A stretch of DNA of 64,000 bases from Gammaproteobacteria bacterium (GTDB lineage Bacteria; Pseudomonadota; Gammaproteobacteria; Steroidobacterales; Steroidobacteraceae), in contig CANGOP010000009.1 of assembly GCA_947455595.1 (NCBI GenBank), forward strand, positions 61,948 through 125,947. Direction: 5' to 3'. The translations under genes were made by a program, and so were the position numbers. The notes below the pieces were generated by a model that was not told the DNA's origin, searched no databases, and worked only from the letters and a program-made list of their open reading frames with translations. The stretch's first letter is position 1. Each line of letters begins with the position of its first letter. Positions 51,788 through 60,553 of this stretch are shown piece by piece.

Positions 51788-54199
51788 ATGAGTGCTGTCA
51801 TTCAAACTCCCGAAGATCGCGAAGCCTCGTTGGCGGGCATCGGCGTGTCCCGCCTTCGCAAGGAAGACGCGCGCTTTATCCAAGGCAAAGGCAACTATGT
51901 CGACGACATCAAGATGCCCGGCATGCTGCACATGGACATCGTGCGTTCGCCGATCGCCCATGGACGCATCAAGCGCATCAACAAGGAAGCGGCTCTGGCG
52001 ATTCCGGGCGTGCGCGCGGTCCTCACCGCCGAGGATCTGAAGCCTCTCAAGCTGCACTGGATGCCGACCTTGGCCGGTGACGTGGCGGCCGTGCTGGCCG
52101 ATGAAAAGGTTCATTTCCAGATGCAGGAAGTGGCCGTCGTCATTGCCGATGATCGGTACATCGCGGCCGACGGTGTCGAAGCCGTGGAAGTTGAGTACGA
52201 AGAATTGCCGGTCGTCATCGACCCGTACGCAGCGCTGGCCGCCGATGCACCGGTCCTGCGCGAGGACCTCGCCGGCAAGACCGCCGGCGCCCACGGGCCC
52301 CGCGACCACCACAACCACATCTTCACGTGGGAAGCCGGCGACCGCAGCGCTGCCGATGCGGCCTTTGCCGCGGCTCCGATCAAGGTCGAGCAGCACATGC
52401 ATTATCCGCGTGTACACCCCTGCCCCTTGGAAACCTGTGGCTGCGTGGCGAGCTTCGATCCGATCCGAGGCGATCTGACGACCTACATCACCAGCCAAGC
52501 GCCCCACGTGGTGCGCACGGTCGTGTCGATGCTCTCCGGGATTCCGGAGTCCAAGGTGCGCATTGTGAGTCCGGATATCGGCGGCGGCTTTGGCAACAAG
52601 GTCGGCATCTATCCAGGCTATGTGTGCGCCATTGTCTCCTCCATCGTCCTCGGCCGGCCGGTTAAGTGGGTGGAGGATCGCATCGAGAACATTTCCTCGA
52701 CGGCGTTCGCGCGGGATTACCACATGGATGGTGAATTGGCCGCGACCGAAGATGGCAAGATTCTCGGTCTGCGCGTCAACGTTCTCGCCGATCACGGCGC
52801 GTTCGATGCGTGCGCGGATCCGACCAAGTTCCCAGCGGGTCTTTTCCATATCTGCTCGGGTTCTTATGACATTGGCGCCGCGCACTGCTCGGTCAAGGGC
52901 GTCTACACCAACAAAGCACCCGGCGGCGTGGCCTATCGGTGCTCGTTCCGTGTCACCGAAGCGGTCTATCTGATCGAACGCATGGTGGACGTGCTCGCCC
53001 AGCGCTTGAATATCGACAAAGCGGAAATCCGCCGTCGGAATTTCATCCGCAAGGAGCAATTCCCGTACACCAGTCCGTTTGGTTTCGAATACGACTCGGG
53101 CGACTACCACACCGCCCTTCAGAAGGCGCTGGATGCGCTTGATTATCCCGCCTTGCGCGCCGAACAGGCCGCCAAGCGGGCTGACCCCAACTCGCCCACC
53201 CTCATGGGCATTGGACTGGTGTCCTTCACGGAAGTCGTGGGTGCAGGCCCGTCGAAGATGTGCGACATCCTCGGTGTCGGCATGTTCGATTCTTGTGAGA
53301 TCCGCATCCATCCCACCGGCAGCGCGATCGCCCGCATGGGTACGATCACGCAAGGCCAAGGTCACCAGACCACCTACGCGCAGATCATCGCCACGGAACT
53401 CGGTATCCCAAGCGAAGTGATCCAAGTGGAGGAAGGCGACACGTCAACGGCGCCGTATGGACTGGGCACCTACGGGTCGCGCTCGACCCCGGTGGCGGGT
53501 GCGGCGATCGCCATGGCCGCTCGTAAAATCCATGCCAAGGCACGCAAGATTGCCGCCCACATGCTCGAAGTGAGTGAAGCTGACCTCGACTGGGAAGTGG
53601 ATCGCTTCAAAGTGCGTGGCGATGATTCACGCTTCAAGACCATGGCGGACGTCGCGTGGCAGTCCTACCACCAGCCGCCTGCCGGGCTTGAGCCGGGCTT
53701 GGAGGCCGTGCACTACTACGACCCACCGAATTTCACCTACCCGTTCGGCATCTATCTGTGTGTCGTCGACATCGATCGGGCCACCGGCGAATCGAAGGTG
53801 CGTCGTTTCTACGCGCTCGACGACTGCGGCACGCGCATCAATCCGATGATCATCGAAGGCCAGATCCACGGTGGACTCACCGAAGGATTTGCGGTGGCCA
53901 TGGGTCAACAGATGCCGTTTGACGCGCAAGGCAATCTGCTGGGCAACACGCTCATGGATTACTTCCTGCCAACCGCGGTGGAGACGCCGAAATGGGAAAC
54001 GGACTACACCGTCACCCCGAGTCCCCATCATCCACTGGGTGCCAAAGGCGTCGCGGAATCCCCCCACGTGGGCTCGATTCCGACGTTCACCTCCGCTGTT
54101 GTCGACGCGTTCGCGCACGTTGGTGTCACCCATCTCGACATGCCGCATACGTCGTTCCGCGTCTGGCAGGCATTGCGTGACCACGGCCTAGCGCTCTGA
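51788..54199 (+). CDS. coxL: aerobic CO dehydrogenase form I, large Mo-Cu subunit
   Basis: An 803-residue catalytic subunit that oxidises CO to CO2 at a copper-sulfur-molybdenum centre with molybdopterin cytosine dinucleotide. The decisive motif is AYRCSFR at residues 382-388; its Cys385 is the copper ligand, and this loop marks form I enzymes and is absent from xanthine-dehydrogenase-like relatives. SPDIGGGFGNKVGIYPG contacts the cofactor, and GAKGVAESPHVG carries the active-site glutamate (Glu757). Length is that of known CoxL. It is cotranscribed with coxM and coxS, followed 7 bp later by coxG. Confidence 0.96.
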   Translation: MSAVIQTPEDREASLAGIGVSRLRKEDARFIQGKGNYVDDIKMPGMLHMDIVRSPIAHGRIKRINKEAALAIPGVRAVLTAEDLKPLKLHWMPTLAGDVAAVLADEKVHFQMQEVAVVIADDRYIAADGVEAVEVEYEELPVVIDPYAALAADAPVLREDLAGKTAGAHGPRDHHNHIFTWEAGDRSAADAAFAAAPIKVEQHMHYPRVHPCPLETCGCVASFDPIRGDLTTYITSQAPHVVRTVVSMLSGIPESKVRIVSPDIGGGFGNKVGIYPGYVCAIVSSIVLGRPVKWVEDRIENISSTAFARDYHMDGELAATEDGKILGLRVNVLADHGAFDACADPTKFPAGLFHICSGSYDIGAAHCSVKGVYTNKAPGGVAYRCSFRVTEAVYLIERMVDVLAQRLNIDKAEIRRRNFIRKEQFPYTSPFGFEYDSGDYHTALQKALDALDYPALRAEQAAKRADPNSPTLMGIGLVSFTEVVGAGPSKMCDILGVGMFDSCEIRIHPTGSAIARMGTITQGQGHQTTYAQIIATELGIPSEVIQVEEGDTSTAPYGLGTYGSRSTPVAGAAIAMAARKIHAKARKIAAHMLEVSEADLDWEVDRFKVRGDDSRFKTMADVAWQSYHQPPAGLEPGLEAVHYYDPPNFTYPFGIYLCVVDIDRATGESKVRRFYALDDCGTRINPMIIEGQIHGGLTEGFAVAMGQQMPFDAQGNLLGNTLMDYFLPTAVETPKWETDYTVTPSPHHPLGAKGVAESPHVGSIPTFTSAVVDAFAHVGVTHLDMPHTSFRVWQALRDHGLAL

Positions 54200-54206
54200 G
54201 AGTCCC

Positions 54207-54815
54207 ATGGAAGTTAAGCTCGAAAAACAATATCCCCTCCCCGTAGCGCCCGCACAAGCGTGGGCGCTGCTGTGTGATCTGCGCGCCACGGCAGCCTGCA
54301 TGCCGGGCGCGGAGATCACCGAACAGCTCTCGGAGACGTCCTACAAAGGTGCGGTCAAGGTCAAAGTGGGGCCTGCAACCGCACAGTTTGGCGGCACGGT
54401 CGATGTCCTTGAGCGTTCAGACGCAGATCGCCGCGTCGTGATGCGCGGCAAGGGCGCGGACAAGGGCGGATCATCCGCCAGTATGGACCTGACGGCGACC
54501 ATTGAGGCCGATCCGGCCAATGCCAACGCCTGCGTGCTGAATGGGTCAGCGATGGTGATCGTCAACGGCAAGTTCGCCCAGTTCGGCGGCCGGATGATGG
54601 TCTCCGTGTCTGAAATGCTTCTCGGTCAGTTTGTGAATCAGTTCAGCGCGACCGCACAGTCCATCGCCGCGGCCAGCGCCGCATCGGACGGCGCGGTGGC
54701 CGCCGAGACGGTGGTGGCACCACCACCGCCGCCGGTTCGGGAACTGGACGGCCTGTCGATCGTCTGGGCGCTGATCAAGGGATGGTTGGCGCGCTTGTTC
54801 GGGCGCAAGAGCTAA
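54207..54815 (+). CDS. coxG: CoxG-type SRPBCC membrane-recruitment protein
   Basis: A 202-residue carbon monoxide dehydrogenase subunit G-like protein. Residues 1-150 are the START/SRPBCC lipid-binding fold (KQYPLPVAPAQAWALLCDLRA, GKFAQFGGRMMVSVSEMLL). A Pro-rich linker (VVAPPPPPVRELD) leads to an amphipathic tail LSIVWALIKGWLARLFGRKS, probably a membrane anchor. CoxG proteins link CO dehydrogenase to the membrane or quinone pool. Here it sits between coxL and coxD, not after coxF as in Oligotropha, and overlaps coxD. Confidence 0.87.
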   Translation: MEVKLEKQYPLPVAPAQAWALLCDLRATAACMPGAEITEQLSETSYKGAVKVKVGPATAQFGGTVDVLERSDADRRVVMRGKGADKGGSSASMDLTATIEADPANANACVLNGSAMVIVNGKFAQFGGRMMVSVSEMLLGQFVNQFSATAQSIAAASAASDGAVAAETVVAPPPPPVRELDGLSIVWALIKGWLARLFGRKS

Positions 54816-55753
54816 ATCCGGTGGTGGCCCCTGCTGAGCCTGCCGCAACGCCATCCGGACTGAAGGAGTCCTTGGCTCAGGCAGGTTACGTGGCGGATGA
54901 GTCGCTCGCCTCAGCCGTCTGGCTGTCGCGGGCGCTCGGTCGGCCCTTGCTGTTAGAAGGCGACGCGGGGGTCGGCAAGACCGCCCTCGCGATGGCCGTT
55001 GCCGAGGCCTCTGGCGCCACCCTCATCCGTTTGCAGTGCTTCGATGGGCTCGATCTGGCTCAAGCGTCCTACGAATGGAATTACGGTCGCCAGCTATTGG
55101 CCATCCGACTCGGTGAGGCGGAAGGATCGACGGTTCGTGCCGAGGATCTCTTTACGCGCGAGTATTTGCTCGAGCGGCCGTTGCTGAAGGCGCTGAGTCA
55201 CGACGGACCTTGTGTGCTCCTCATCGATGAAGTCGATCGGGCTGACGAAGCCTTTGAGGCCTATCTCCTCGAAGTCCTTGCGGAATACCAGCTAACGATC
55301 CCCGAGATCGGCACGCTCAAGGCGCGTCACATCCCGCAAGTCTTTTTGACGAGCAACGGTACCCGCGATCTGTCCGACGCGCTCCGCCGGCGGTGCTTGT
55401 ATCACTGGCTGGACTATCCGTCATTGGATCGCGAGATCTCCATCGTGCAGTCGCGTGTACCCGAAGCGGACGGCAAACTGGTGGCAGACGCGGTGCAGTT
55501 TCTGCAGCGCTTGCGGCGGCAAGATCTCGTCAAAACCCCGGGTGTGGCCGAAACCCTCGACTGGATCCGTGCGTTGCATCAACTGCACCACACGACCCTG
55601 CCGGACGACATGCTCACCGTGTTGTCGACGCTCGGATGCCTGCTCAAAACACGCGAGGATCGCTTCAAGATCGGCGCAGAGGAACTCCGTGCGCTCTGTG
55701 CCGGGGAACCTCTACGAGGTGTCGCCGAAGGAGCGCGAGGCGCTTCGGCATGA
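54782..55753 (+). CDS. coxD: CoxD MoxR-type AAA+ ATPase
   Basis: A 323-residue AAA+ chaperone. Walker A is LEGDAGVGKTALAMAVAEA, Walker B VLLIDEVDRADEAFEAYLL, and the sensor and arginine region VFLTSNGTRDLSDALRRRCL. In Oligotropha CoxD helps sulfurate and load copper into the Mo-Cu cluster of CoxL, together with the vWA protein CoxE. The ATG given overlaps coxG by 34 bp; a GTG at 54821 would give 310 residues and is equally possible, since neither has a good ribosome site. The stop overlaps the coxE start (ATGA). Confidence 0.88.
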   Translation: MVGALVRAQELNPVVAPAEPAATPSGLKESLAQAGYVADESLASAVWLSRALGRPLLLEGDAGVGKTALAMAVAEASGATLIRLQCFDGLDLAQASYEWNYGRQLLAIRLGEAEGSTVRAEDLFTREYLLERPLLKALSHDGPCVLLIDEVDRADEAFEAYLLEVLAEYQLTIPEIGTLKARHIPQVFLTSNGTRDLSDALRRRCLYHWLDYPSLDREISIVQSRVPEADGKLVADAVQFLQRLRRQDLVKTPGVAETLDWIRALHQLHHTTLPDDMLTVLSTLGCLLKTREDRFKIGAEELRALCAGEPLRGVAEGARGASA

Positions 55754-56940
55754 GTGCCGGTCAACGCGCTCCCTCGTCTGCACCGGCCAGCGACCGGGTG
55801 ACGGCGTTTGCGAGCTATCTACGTGAGTATGGGTTCAACCTGGGCGTTGCTGAGACCGGCGATCTCCTGCACTCGGCCGGCTTGCTCAGCGGGTGCCCAC
55901 CTCGCCTCGTGACCCAGGCATGGCGGAGTCTCGCGTGCCGAACGCCCACGGAATGGTCGCAATGGGACGACTTGTACACGCGCTTTTGGCATCCAGAGCG
56001 GGTGCGCGGCACGGTCAAAGTCAGCGGGCGCACGCAATCGCGTCGCGACCTGCGCAGTGTGGTCGAGGATCTTAAGGACCGACTCTCCGCCTCGAACCGG
56101 CCGGGTGGGGATACACCGCCCACACCGACCGGCGCCTCCCTGGAGACGTCTTCCGATGACCTCGCCGGCAATGCCGCAGCGTTGCCGCAGTCCATGGGAG
56201 GCGCGAGTCGGGTTGATGCGCTGCACGATCGTCAAGGCACTCTTTGGTGGCCGGACGAACTCGTTCAACTGCAACTCTTGGCCCGTCAGATCTATCGCGA
56301 TTTGCGACCGCTACGCACCCGTCGCTTCGAACGGGATCGCCACGTCGACCGCTTGGATATCCGGGGCACGCTGCGCCGCAGTGCCGCTTGGGGCGGCGCG
56401 CTCATGATGCCGGTCTGGCGAACGCCCCAGCGGATACCCCCACAAATTTTCTTCTTCGTGGACGTCAGTCGATCGATGGAATCCCACGCAGCGTTCTGTC
56501 TGCGCGTGGCGCGTGCCTTCGTCCGGGAGGCGGATGCCCGAGTCTTTGTGTTTCACACGAAGATCATCGAGGTCACCGCCCTGATGCGTCGCGACAGTGG
56601 ACGTATTCAGGAAAAGATCAATGCGGTCACCGCGGGCTTCGGTGGTGGCACCCGCATCGCCTCGTGTTTGCGCGATTTTGCGACCGGTGAAGGACGCTCG
56701 GCCCTGCGTCGCGGCGCGCGGGTGTGGATCCTGTCGGATGGCTACGACACCGATGACCCCACCGAACTGCTCGCCGCGGTGCGCAGCCTGCGTCGAAGTG
56801 GCGGTCAGGTCGTCTGGTTTCATCCGACCCGAACGCAGGCGCTGTCGACAGCCCTGTCCACAGCACGCCGAGCGATCGATGACTACCTGCCGCTTGCGAC
56901 CCTCACTGATCTGCGCGCCGCTGCCGCGCGTTTGCGTTAA
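55750..56940 (+). CDS. coxE: CoxE von Willebrand factor A-domain protein
   Basis: A 396-residue vWA protein. The N-terminal half (VTAFASYLREYGFNLGVAET, then a Ser/Thr/Pro-rich stretch near 120-150) is family-specific; the C-terminal vWA domain has a metal-ion-dependent adhesion site FFVDVSRSMESH (D-x-S-x-S), a GGGTRIASCL threonine and WILSDGYDTDD aspartate. CoxE acts with CoxD in maturing the CO-dehydrogenase active site. The ATG is coupled to the coxD stop. Confidence 0.87.
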   Translation: MSAGQRAPSSAPASDRVTAFASYLREYGFNLGVAETGDLLHSAGLLSGCPPRLVTQAWRSLACRTPTEWSQWDDLYTRFWHPERVRGTVKVSGRTQSRRDLRSVVEDLKDRLSASNRPGGDTPPTPTGASLETSSDDLAGNAAALPQSMGGASRVDALHDRQGTLWWPDELVQLQLLARQIYRDLRPLRTRRFERDRHVDRLDIRGTLRRSAAWGGALMMPVWRTPQRIPPQIFFFVDVSRSMESHAAFCLRVARAFVREADARVFVFHTKIIEVTALMRRDSGRIQEKINAVTAGFGGGTRIASCLRDFATGEGRSALRRGARVWILSDGYDTDDPTELLAAVRSLRRSGGQVVWFHPTRTQALSTALSTARRAIDDYLPLATLTDLRAAAARLR

Positions 56941-56959
56941 CTGACCGGAGATACACGTC

Positions 56960-57802
56960 ATGCAAGTCTTGGAATGGATGACGCAGGCCGATCGATTGCG
57001 TGCACGGCGAGAGCCCTTCGCGTTGGTCACCGTGCTGCGTGTCGTACCCCCCACCTCGGCTCGTCCCGGCGACAAAGCGGTGGTGACTTCCGATGGCCAG
57101 ATCTACGGCTGGATCGGTGGCGGCTGCGCGCAGCCTGCGGTCATCAAGACTGTGCGGCAAGCCCTGCGCGATGGGCAGCCTCGCCAAATTCGGATCGTGC
57201 CTCGTTCGGACGAGCCCACCCTCGTCTCGCCGCAGATCACGGAGTTCAGCATGGCCTGCCACTCCGGCGGCACCTTGGAGTTGTTTGTCGAGCCGATGTT
57301 GCCGAGCGCCCGCTTATTAGTGATTGGTGACTCGCCGGTCGCGCGCGCACTCTGTGGGCTCGCGCCGCAGGTCGGCTTTGAGGTCACGTTGTTGGCCTTT
57401 GGGGCGCAACGGGAAGACTTTCCTGCTGCTCATCACGTGTGGTCGGAGGACGCTCCTGAGACCGTACGAGAGGCTTGGGGTCAGGGAGGCTTTGTCGTGG
57501 TTGCCACTCAAGGGCGACGTGACTTGCCGGGCCTCTTGGCGGCGTTACGCGTTGAGCCCGACCACGTGTGGTTTGTCGCCAGCGCCCGCAAGGCTGCGGC
57601 GTTGAAAGCCGAGTTACGGGACCGCGGATGTCCCGCATCGCAGGTTGAACAGATTGAAGCGCCGGCCGGTGAGCGTATCGGGGCGCAGACGCCCGAAGAG
57701 GTCGCCTTAGCGGTCTTGGCCTCCGTGGTGTCGTCGCGCCGTCGCGCCCGGACGTCGCCGGTGGCCTGCCAGTCTCGACCGACCACCGACACGGTGGCCT
57801 AA
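56960..57802 (+). CDS. coxF: CoxF, XdhC-family maturation protein
   Basis: A 280-residue XdhC/CoxF protein. N-terminal VLRVVPPTSARPGDKAVV and IYGWIGGGCAQPAVIKTV match the XdhC_CoxI domain; C-terminal Rossmann-like domain ARLLVIGDSPVARALCGLA, and FVVVATQGRRDLPGLLAAL. In Oligotropha CoxF works with CoxD and CoxE in the stepwise addition of sulfur and copper. It follows coxE by 19 bp and precedes the MocA-like gene by 1 bp. Confidence 0.85.
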   Translation: MQVLEWMTQADRLRARREPFALVTVLRVVPPTSARPGDKAVVTSDGQIYGWIGGGCAQPAVIKTVRQALRDGQPRQIRIVPRSDEPTLVSPQITEFSMACHSGGTLELFVEPMLPSARLLVIGDSPVARALCGLAPQVGFEVTLLAFGAQREDFPAAHHVWSEDAPETVREAWGQGGFVVVATQGRRDLPGLLAALRVEPDHVWFVASARKAAALKAELRDRGCPASQVEQIEAPAGERIGAQTPEEVALAVLASVVSSRRRARTSPVACQSRPTTDTVA

Positions 57803-57803
57803 C

Positions 57804-58487
57804 ATGGGATGCATCCTCAAAGGCGGTGGCGGACTGTACTCGCGCGTCGTCGTGGGCGCCGTGTTGCTCGCGGCGGGTCGTGGCGAGCGCATGGGCGATC
57901 GGCCGAAGTCGCTGCTGGAGTTAGGCGGCGTTCCGCTCATTCGTCGTCAACTGATCGCCTTGTCCGGTGCCGGCGTCGATGAATTGGTCGTCGTGCTCGG
58001 GCACTATCACGAGCAGATCGAACCGCTCGTTCAGGACTTTCCCGTCACTCTTGTCCGCAACGAAACACCGGATGCCGGTCAAGTCTCCTCACTGCGGCTG
58101 GGGCTGGCGGCGTTGAGTGCGCGGATCGACGCGGTGGTGGTCGCACTGGCCGATCAGCCACTGATCGGAGCCGGCGACATCCAAGACCTCATCGGGGCGT
58201 TCAAGAAGCGCCCCGAAGGCACCGATGTCGTGCAACCGGCGATCAACGGCGAACCGGGCAATCCGGTGATGTTCACGGCCACGGTGCGCGAGCAAATATT
58301 AGCGGGTGAAGCGCGCGTTGGCTGCCGCCACTGGCAGGCCGAGAACCCGCAGCGCGTCCATCGCTGGGCGACGACTAATCTGCGTTACCGGACCGATGTC
58401 GATACGCCCGAGGACCTCCGCGCGCTGGAACAACGGACCGGGCATCGTCTGCGCTGGCCGGCTCATCTTGCGGTCGATGGCGAATGA
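57804..58487 (+). CDS. mocA: molybdenum cofactor cytidylyltransferase (MocA-like)
   Basis: A 227-residue nucleotidyltransferase of the MobA/MocA group. The signature is VLLAAGRGERMGDRPKSLLEL, followed by VVVALADQPLIGAGDIQDLI (metal-binding region) and GEPGNPVMF. CO dehydrogenase uses the cytosine dinucleotide form of molybdopterin, which MocA makes from CTP, so the gene fits its place in the cox operon. The first 16 residues (MGCILKGGGGLYSRVV) precede the domain; a GTG within that segment is another possible start. Confidence 0.85.
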   Translation: MGCILKGGGGLYSRVVVGAVLLAAGRGERMGDRPKSLLELGGVPLIRRQLIALSGAGVDELVVVLGHYHEQIEPLVQDFPVTLVRNETPDAGQVSSLRLGLAALSARIDAVVVALADQPLIGAGDIQDLIGAFKKRPEGTDVVQPAINGEPGNPVMFTATVREQILAGEARVGCRHWQAENPQRVHRWATTNLRYRTDVDTPEDLRALEQRTGHRLRWPAHLAVDGE

Positions 58488-59185
58488 GTGCGCCGTCGTT
58501 GAGTGGCTTGCATGACCGTTGGAGCACGCCGATCGGCGTGCACGTCTGGTCGCAGGCGGCTCAACATCACGACACCTTGATCCGTGTTCTGAAAATGATG
58601 CGTTGGCAAGATCCCAAGGCCGATGCGGAAGCGGCGTTCTACGCAAGTCCGGATGATCTGCTCAACCGTATTCGCATTCCGGAATGGACGGACCTCGTTA
58701 GATTTTTGATCGACGGGGTGTCACGAACCGTAGCGCACGCCAATCAGGCGCAGTGGGGTGCTCAGCATCCGGCTTTTCAGATTGCACTGCGGGGCCTGTG
58801 GTGTCAGATGTCCAATCGTGCCGCCCACCACGATGTGCATACCCACGGCAATTGCTCGTGGTCGGGCGTGTACTGTCTGCAGGTTGACCCCTCGCCTCGA
58901 CGTGAATCGCATGCGGTATTCGGGGCCCGCAACGGTGTGACACGCTTCTATGGTCCGTATGCGAATCTACTCGCCGGCGCGCACAACGATTTCGGCAACG
59001 CTTACCTACAAAACAACGTTTGGGATATCGATCCGATCCCCGGCCAATTGGTGGTGTTTCCATCCTGGCTCGCCCATCAAGCGATGCCGTATGAGGGCGA
59101 GCAAGATCGCATCATCCTCTCGTTCAACGTGAGCGTACACGCCGCCTCTGGGCGTGATGAGACCCATGCCTATGCCAATGCGTGA
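58484..59185 (+). CDS. putative 2OG-Fe(II) oxygenase-family protein
   Basis: A 233-residue protein of the uncharacterised 2-oxoglutarate/Fe(II) oxygenase group (TIGR02466-like). HDVHTHGNCSWSGVYCLQV and the C-terminal VVFPSWLAHQAMPYEGEQDRIILSFNVS contain the likely H-x-D/H...H metal ligands and the arginine that holds 2-oxoglutarate. The first metal motif is HTH or HDVH rather than a clean H-x-D, so the exact ligands are uncertain. The ATG overlaps the mocA stop by 4 bp, so it is part of the cox transcript, an association with no known explanation. Confidence 0.7.
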   Translation: MSAPSLSGLHDRWSTPIGVHVWSQAAQHHDTLIRVLKMMRWQDPKADAEAAFYASPDDLLNRIRIPEWTDLVRFLIDGVSRTVAHANQAQWGAQHPAFQIALRGLWCQMSNRAAHHDVHTHGNCSWSGVYCLQVDPSPRRESHAVFGARNGVTRFYGPYANLLAGAHNDFGNAYLQNNVWDIDPIPGQLVVFPSWLAHQAMPYEGEQDRIILSFNVSVHAASGRDETHAYANA

Positions 59186-59255
59186 GGCATCAGCGAATTG
59201 GGTCAGCCGGACGGTCGCCTTCCTGCGCCCACCCCCTATTTTGGAGAGCGTTGCA

Positions 59256-59450
59256 GTGAATCATCAGTTTACGGTGCTCGGTATGACGTGCAAGAAATGC
59301 GTGGTTGCCATCAACGAAGCTGTCTTGAAGGCGGACCCTGCGGCCACCGTCGCCATCGAGTTAGACCGTCAGCAGGTGATCATCGAGTCGGATCTCTCGC
59401 GCGAGAAACTGGCCGATGTGATCCTGGACGAGGGCTTCGTTGTCGCCTGA
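59256..59450 (+). CDS. small heavy-metal-associated (HMA) protein, copper chaperone-like
   Basis: A 64-residue HMA-domain protein. GTG start with GGAG 9 bp upstream. The metal-binding motif is LGMTCKKCVVAIN (Cys12, Cys15), followed by beta-alpha-beta elements AAVLKADPAATVAIELDRQ-like sequence and SREKLADVILDEGF. It resembles CopZ and HMA copper chaperones. It lies 70 bp after the oxygenase gene at the end of the cox cluster. CO dehydrogenase needs one copper per active site, so copper delivery to CoxL is a natural but unproven role. An open frame upstream of the GTG has no signal for use. Confidence 0.8.
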   Translation: MNHQFTVLGMTCKKCVVAINEAVLKADPAATVAIELDRQQVIIESDLSREKLADVILDEGFVVA

Positions 59451-59695
59451 CGGGCATAGGCTCACGGCATAGGTTGGGCGCCGGATCGCACAGCTTGGCC
59501 CGCGATCTGAGCAAGGGACGACGCACGATGATGGCTTGCCGCCCAACGATCCGCGCCCGGTCCAGCTCCGATGGAGCGCGAGGTCTTTGATCAACGCATT
59601 TTCCGAGTTGCGCTGCGTGCCTGACCGAGCACGACTCGGTGCACACCGACCGGATCAGCCCGCAGATTCTGTTGAAGAATGTGCGACGAGAGCCG
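59451..59695. other. intergenic region after the cox cluster
   Basis: No gene, tRNA or clear terminator hairpin was found. Open frames crossing it are short and without ribosome sites. It marks the edge between the cox cluster and the toxin-antitoxin remnant. Confidence 0.4.
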
Positions 59696-59980
59696 TCAGC
59701 CAATCGCTGCAGGTGGCACGATTCTGAGGACTTTGGGCAGTTTTCGCTTGCGAGCTTGCCAGAGGTCGTAATTCGTCTGCATGGCCAACCACATTTCGGC
59801 GCTGGTGCCCAAGGCGGCCTCGAGGCGCAGTGCCATGACCGCGCTGACGCCCGCTCGTCCATTCAAAAGCCCAGACAAAGCCTGACGTGTGACCCCAAGC
59901 CGCGCAGCCGCGTCTGTGACGCTTAAGGTGTCCGGGAGGAAGTCGCGCAGGACTTCGCCGGGGTGGGCGGGATTGTGCAT
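59696..59980 (-). CDS. higA: HigA-family antitoxin (XRE helix-turn-helix)
   Basis: A 94-residue antitoxin. HPGEVLRDFLPDTLSVTDAAARLGVTRQ is the HigA helix-turn-helix; the C-terminal half has LNGRAGVSAVMALRLEAAL and EMWLAMQTNYDLWQARK, typical of HigA. It would neutralise HigB and repress its own promoter. It follows a truncated higB-like frame by 20 bp, so the toxin-first order of higBA is kept. Because the toxin lacks its N-terminus, the antitoxin may be a solitary survivor. Confidence 0.88.
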   Translation of the reverse strand: MHNPAHPGEVLRDFLPDTLSVTDAAARLGVTRQALSGLLNGRAGVSAVMALRLEAALGTSAEMWLAMQTNYDLWQARKRKLPKVLRIVPPAAIG

Positions 59981-60000
59981 GCTGCTCAGAATTGCGGTGC

Positions 60001-60222
60001 CTAGTGATAGTCGAGGTAGTCCAACAATTCAACGTCGCGGCCGACAAATCTAAAGACCACCCGCCAGTTACCGTTGGCCGTGATTGAATAGAAGCCCTTC
60101 AGATTTCCTGTCAGCGCGTGCAGTCGCCATCCTGGTGCGGCGAGGTCTTCGGGCTTGGTCGCAGAGTCGAGTGCGGTGAGTTGCAGTCGCAACTTGACCC
60201 AATGGTGCACCCAAAGGTGCAC
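60001..60222 (-). pseudogene. higB: N-terminally truncated HigB/RelE-type toxin
   Basis: The frame encodes up to 73 residues. KLRLQLTALDSATKPEDLAAPGWRLHALTG and GFYSITANGNWRVVFRFVGRDVELLDYLDYH (quoted in pieces: PGWRLHALTG, NGNWRVVFRF, LLDYLDYH) match the last 60 or so residues of HigB toxins, which are usually about 90. The first 25-30 residues (normally MIKSF-type start and a FF-x-G-S segment) are missing and replaced by the repeat-encoded HLWVHHWV. The only start is a GTG inside the repeat, without a ribosome site. It is probably inactive. The break coincides with GTGCACCCA repeats near tRNA-Pro. Confidence 0.65.
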
Positions 60223-60332
60223 CCACTCATATTTTGATCTCGCGCTTTCGCGCTGAGGCAGGGCTTGTGAACTGGCGGGAACTGATCGGAACAGAACGAA
60301 TGACTCTCAAAGTGCACCCAAAAGTGCACCCA
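60205..60332. repeat. paired GTGCACCCA direct repeats near tRNA-Pro
   Basis: GTGCACCCA occurs four times: 60205-60213, 60217-60225, 60312-60320 and 60324-60332. Each pair has a 12-bp period and the pairs are 107 bp apart. They lie between the 3' end of tRNA-Pro and the broken toxin gene. Tandem G-rich repeats just outside a tRNA 3' end resemble integrase arm or attachment regions of integrative elements, so this may be an excision scar. Confidence 0.6.
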
Positions 60333-60389
60333 ATTCTGATTTCTCGGTCTCCCTGAACGCGAGAAACATCTCTAAGCCATTGATTAAAT

Positions 60390-60467
<78 letters not shown>

Positions 60468-60553
60468 CCGGAGGCGCGCCGCGGGAACCGCGACGCTGTA
60501 CGACCACGCCATTGTAGCCGAAGGGGTCCAGAGTGACCACCGTCGGCAGTGAC

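Noticed and set aside
59198..59590. A plus-strand frame of 130 codons over the HMA gene
   Set aside because: It is out of frame with the GMTCKKC protein, which has a proper ribosome site and a complete HMA fold.
60205..60332. A CRISPR array or tandem satellite
   Set aside because: Only four 9-bp copies in two pairs, without regular spacers or cas genes.
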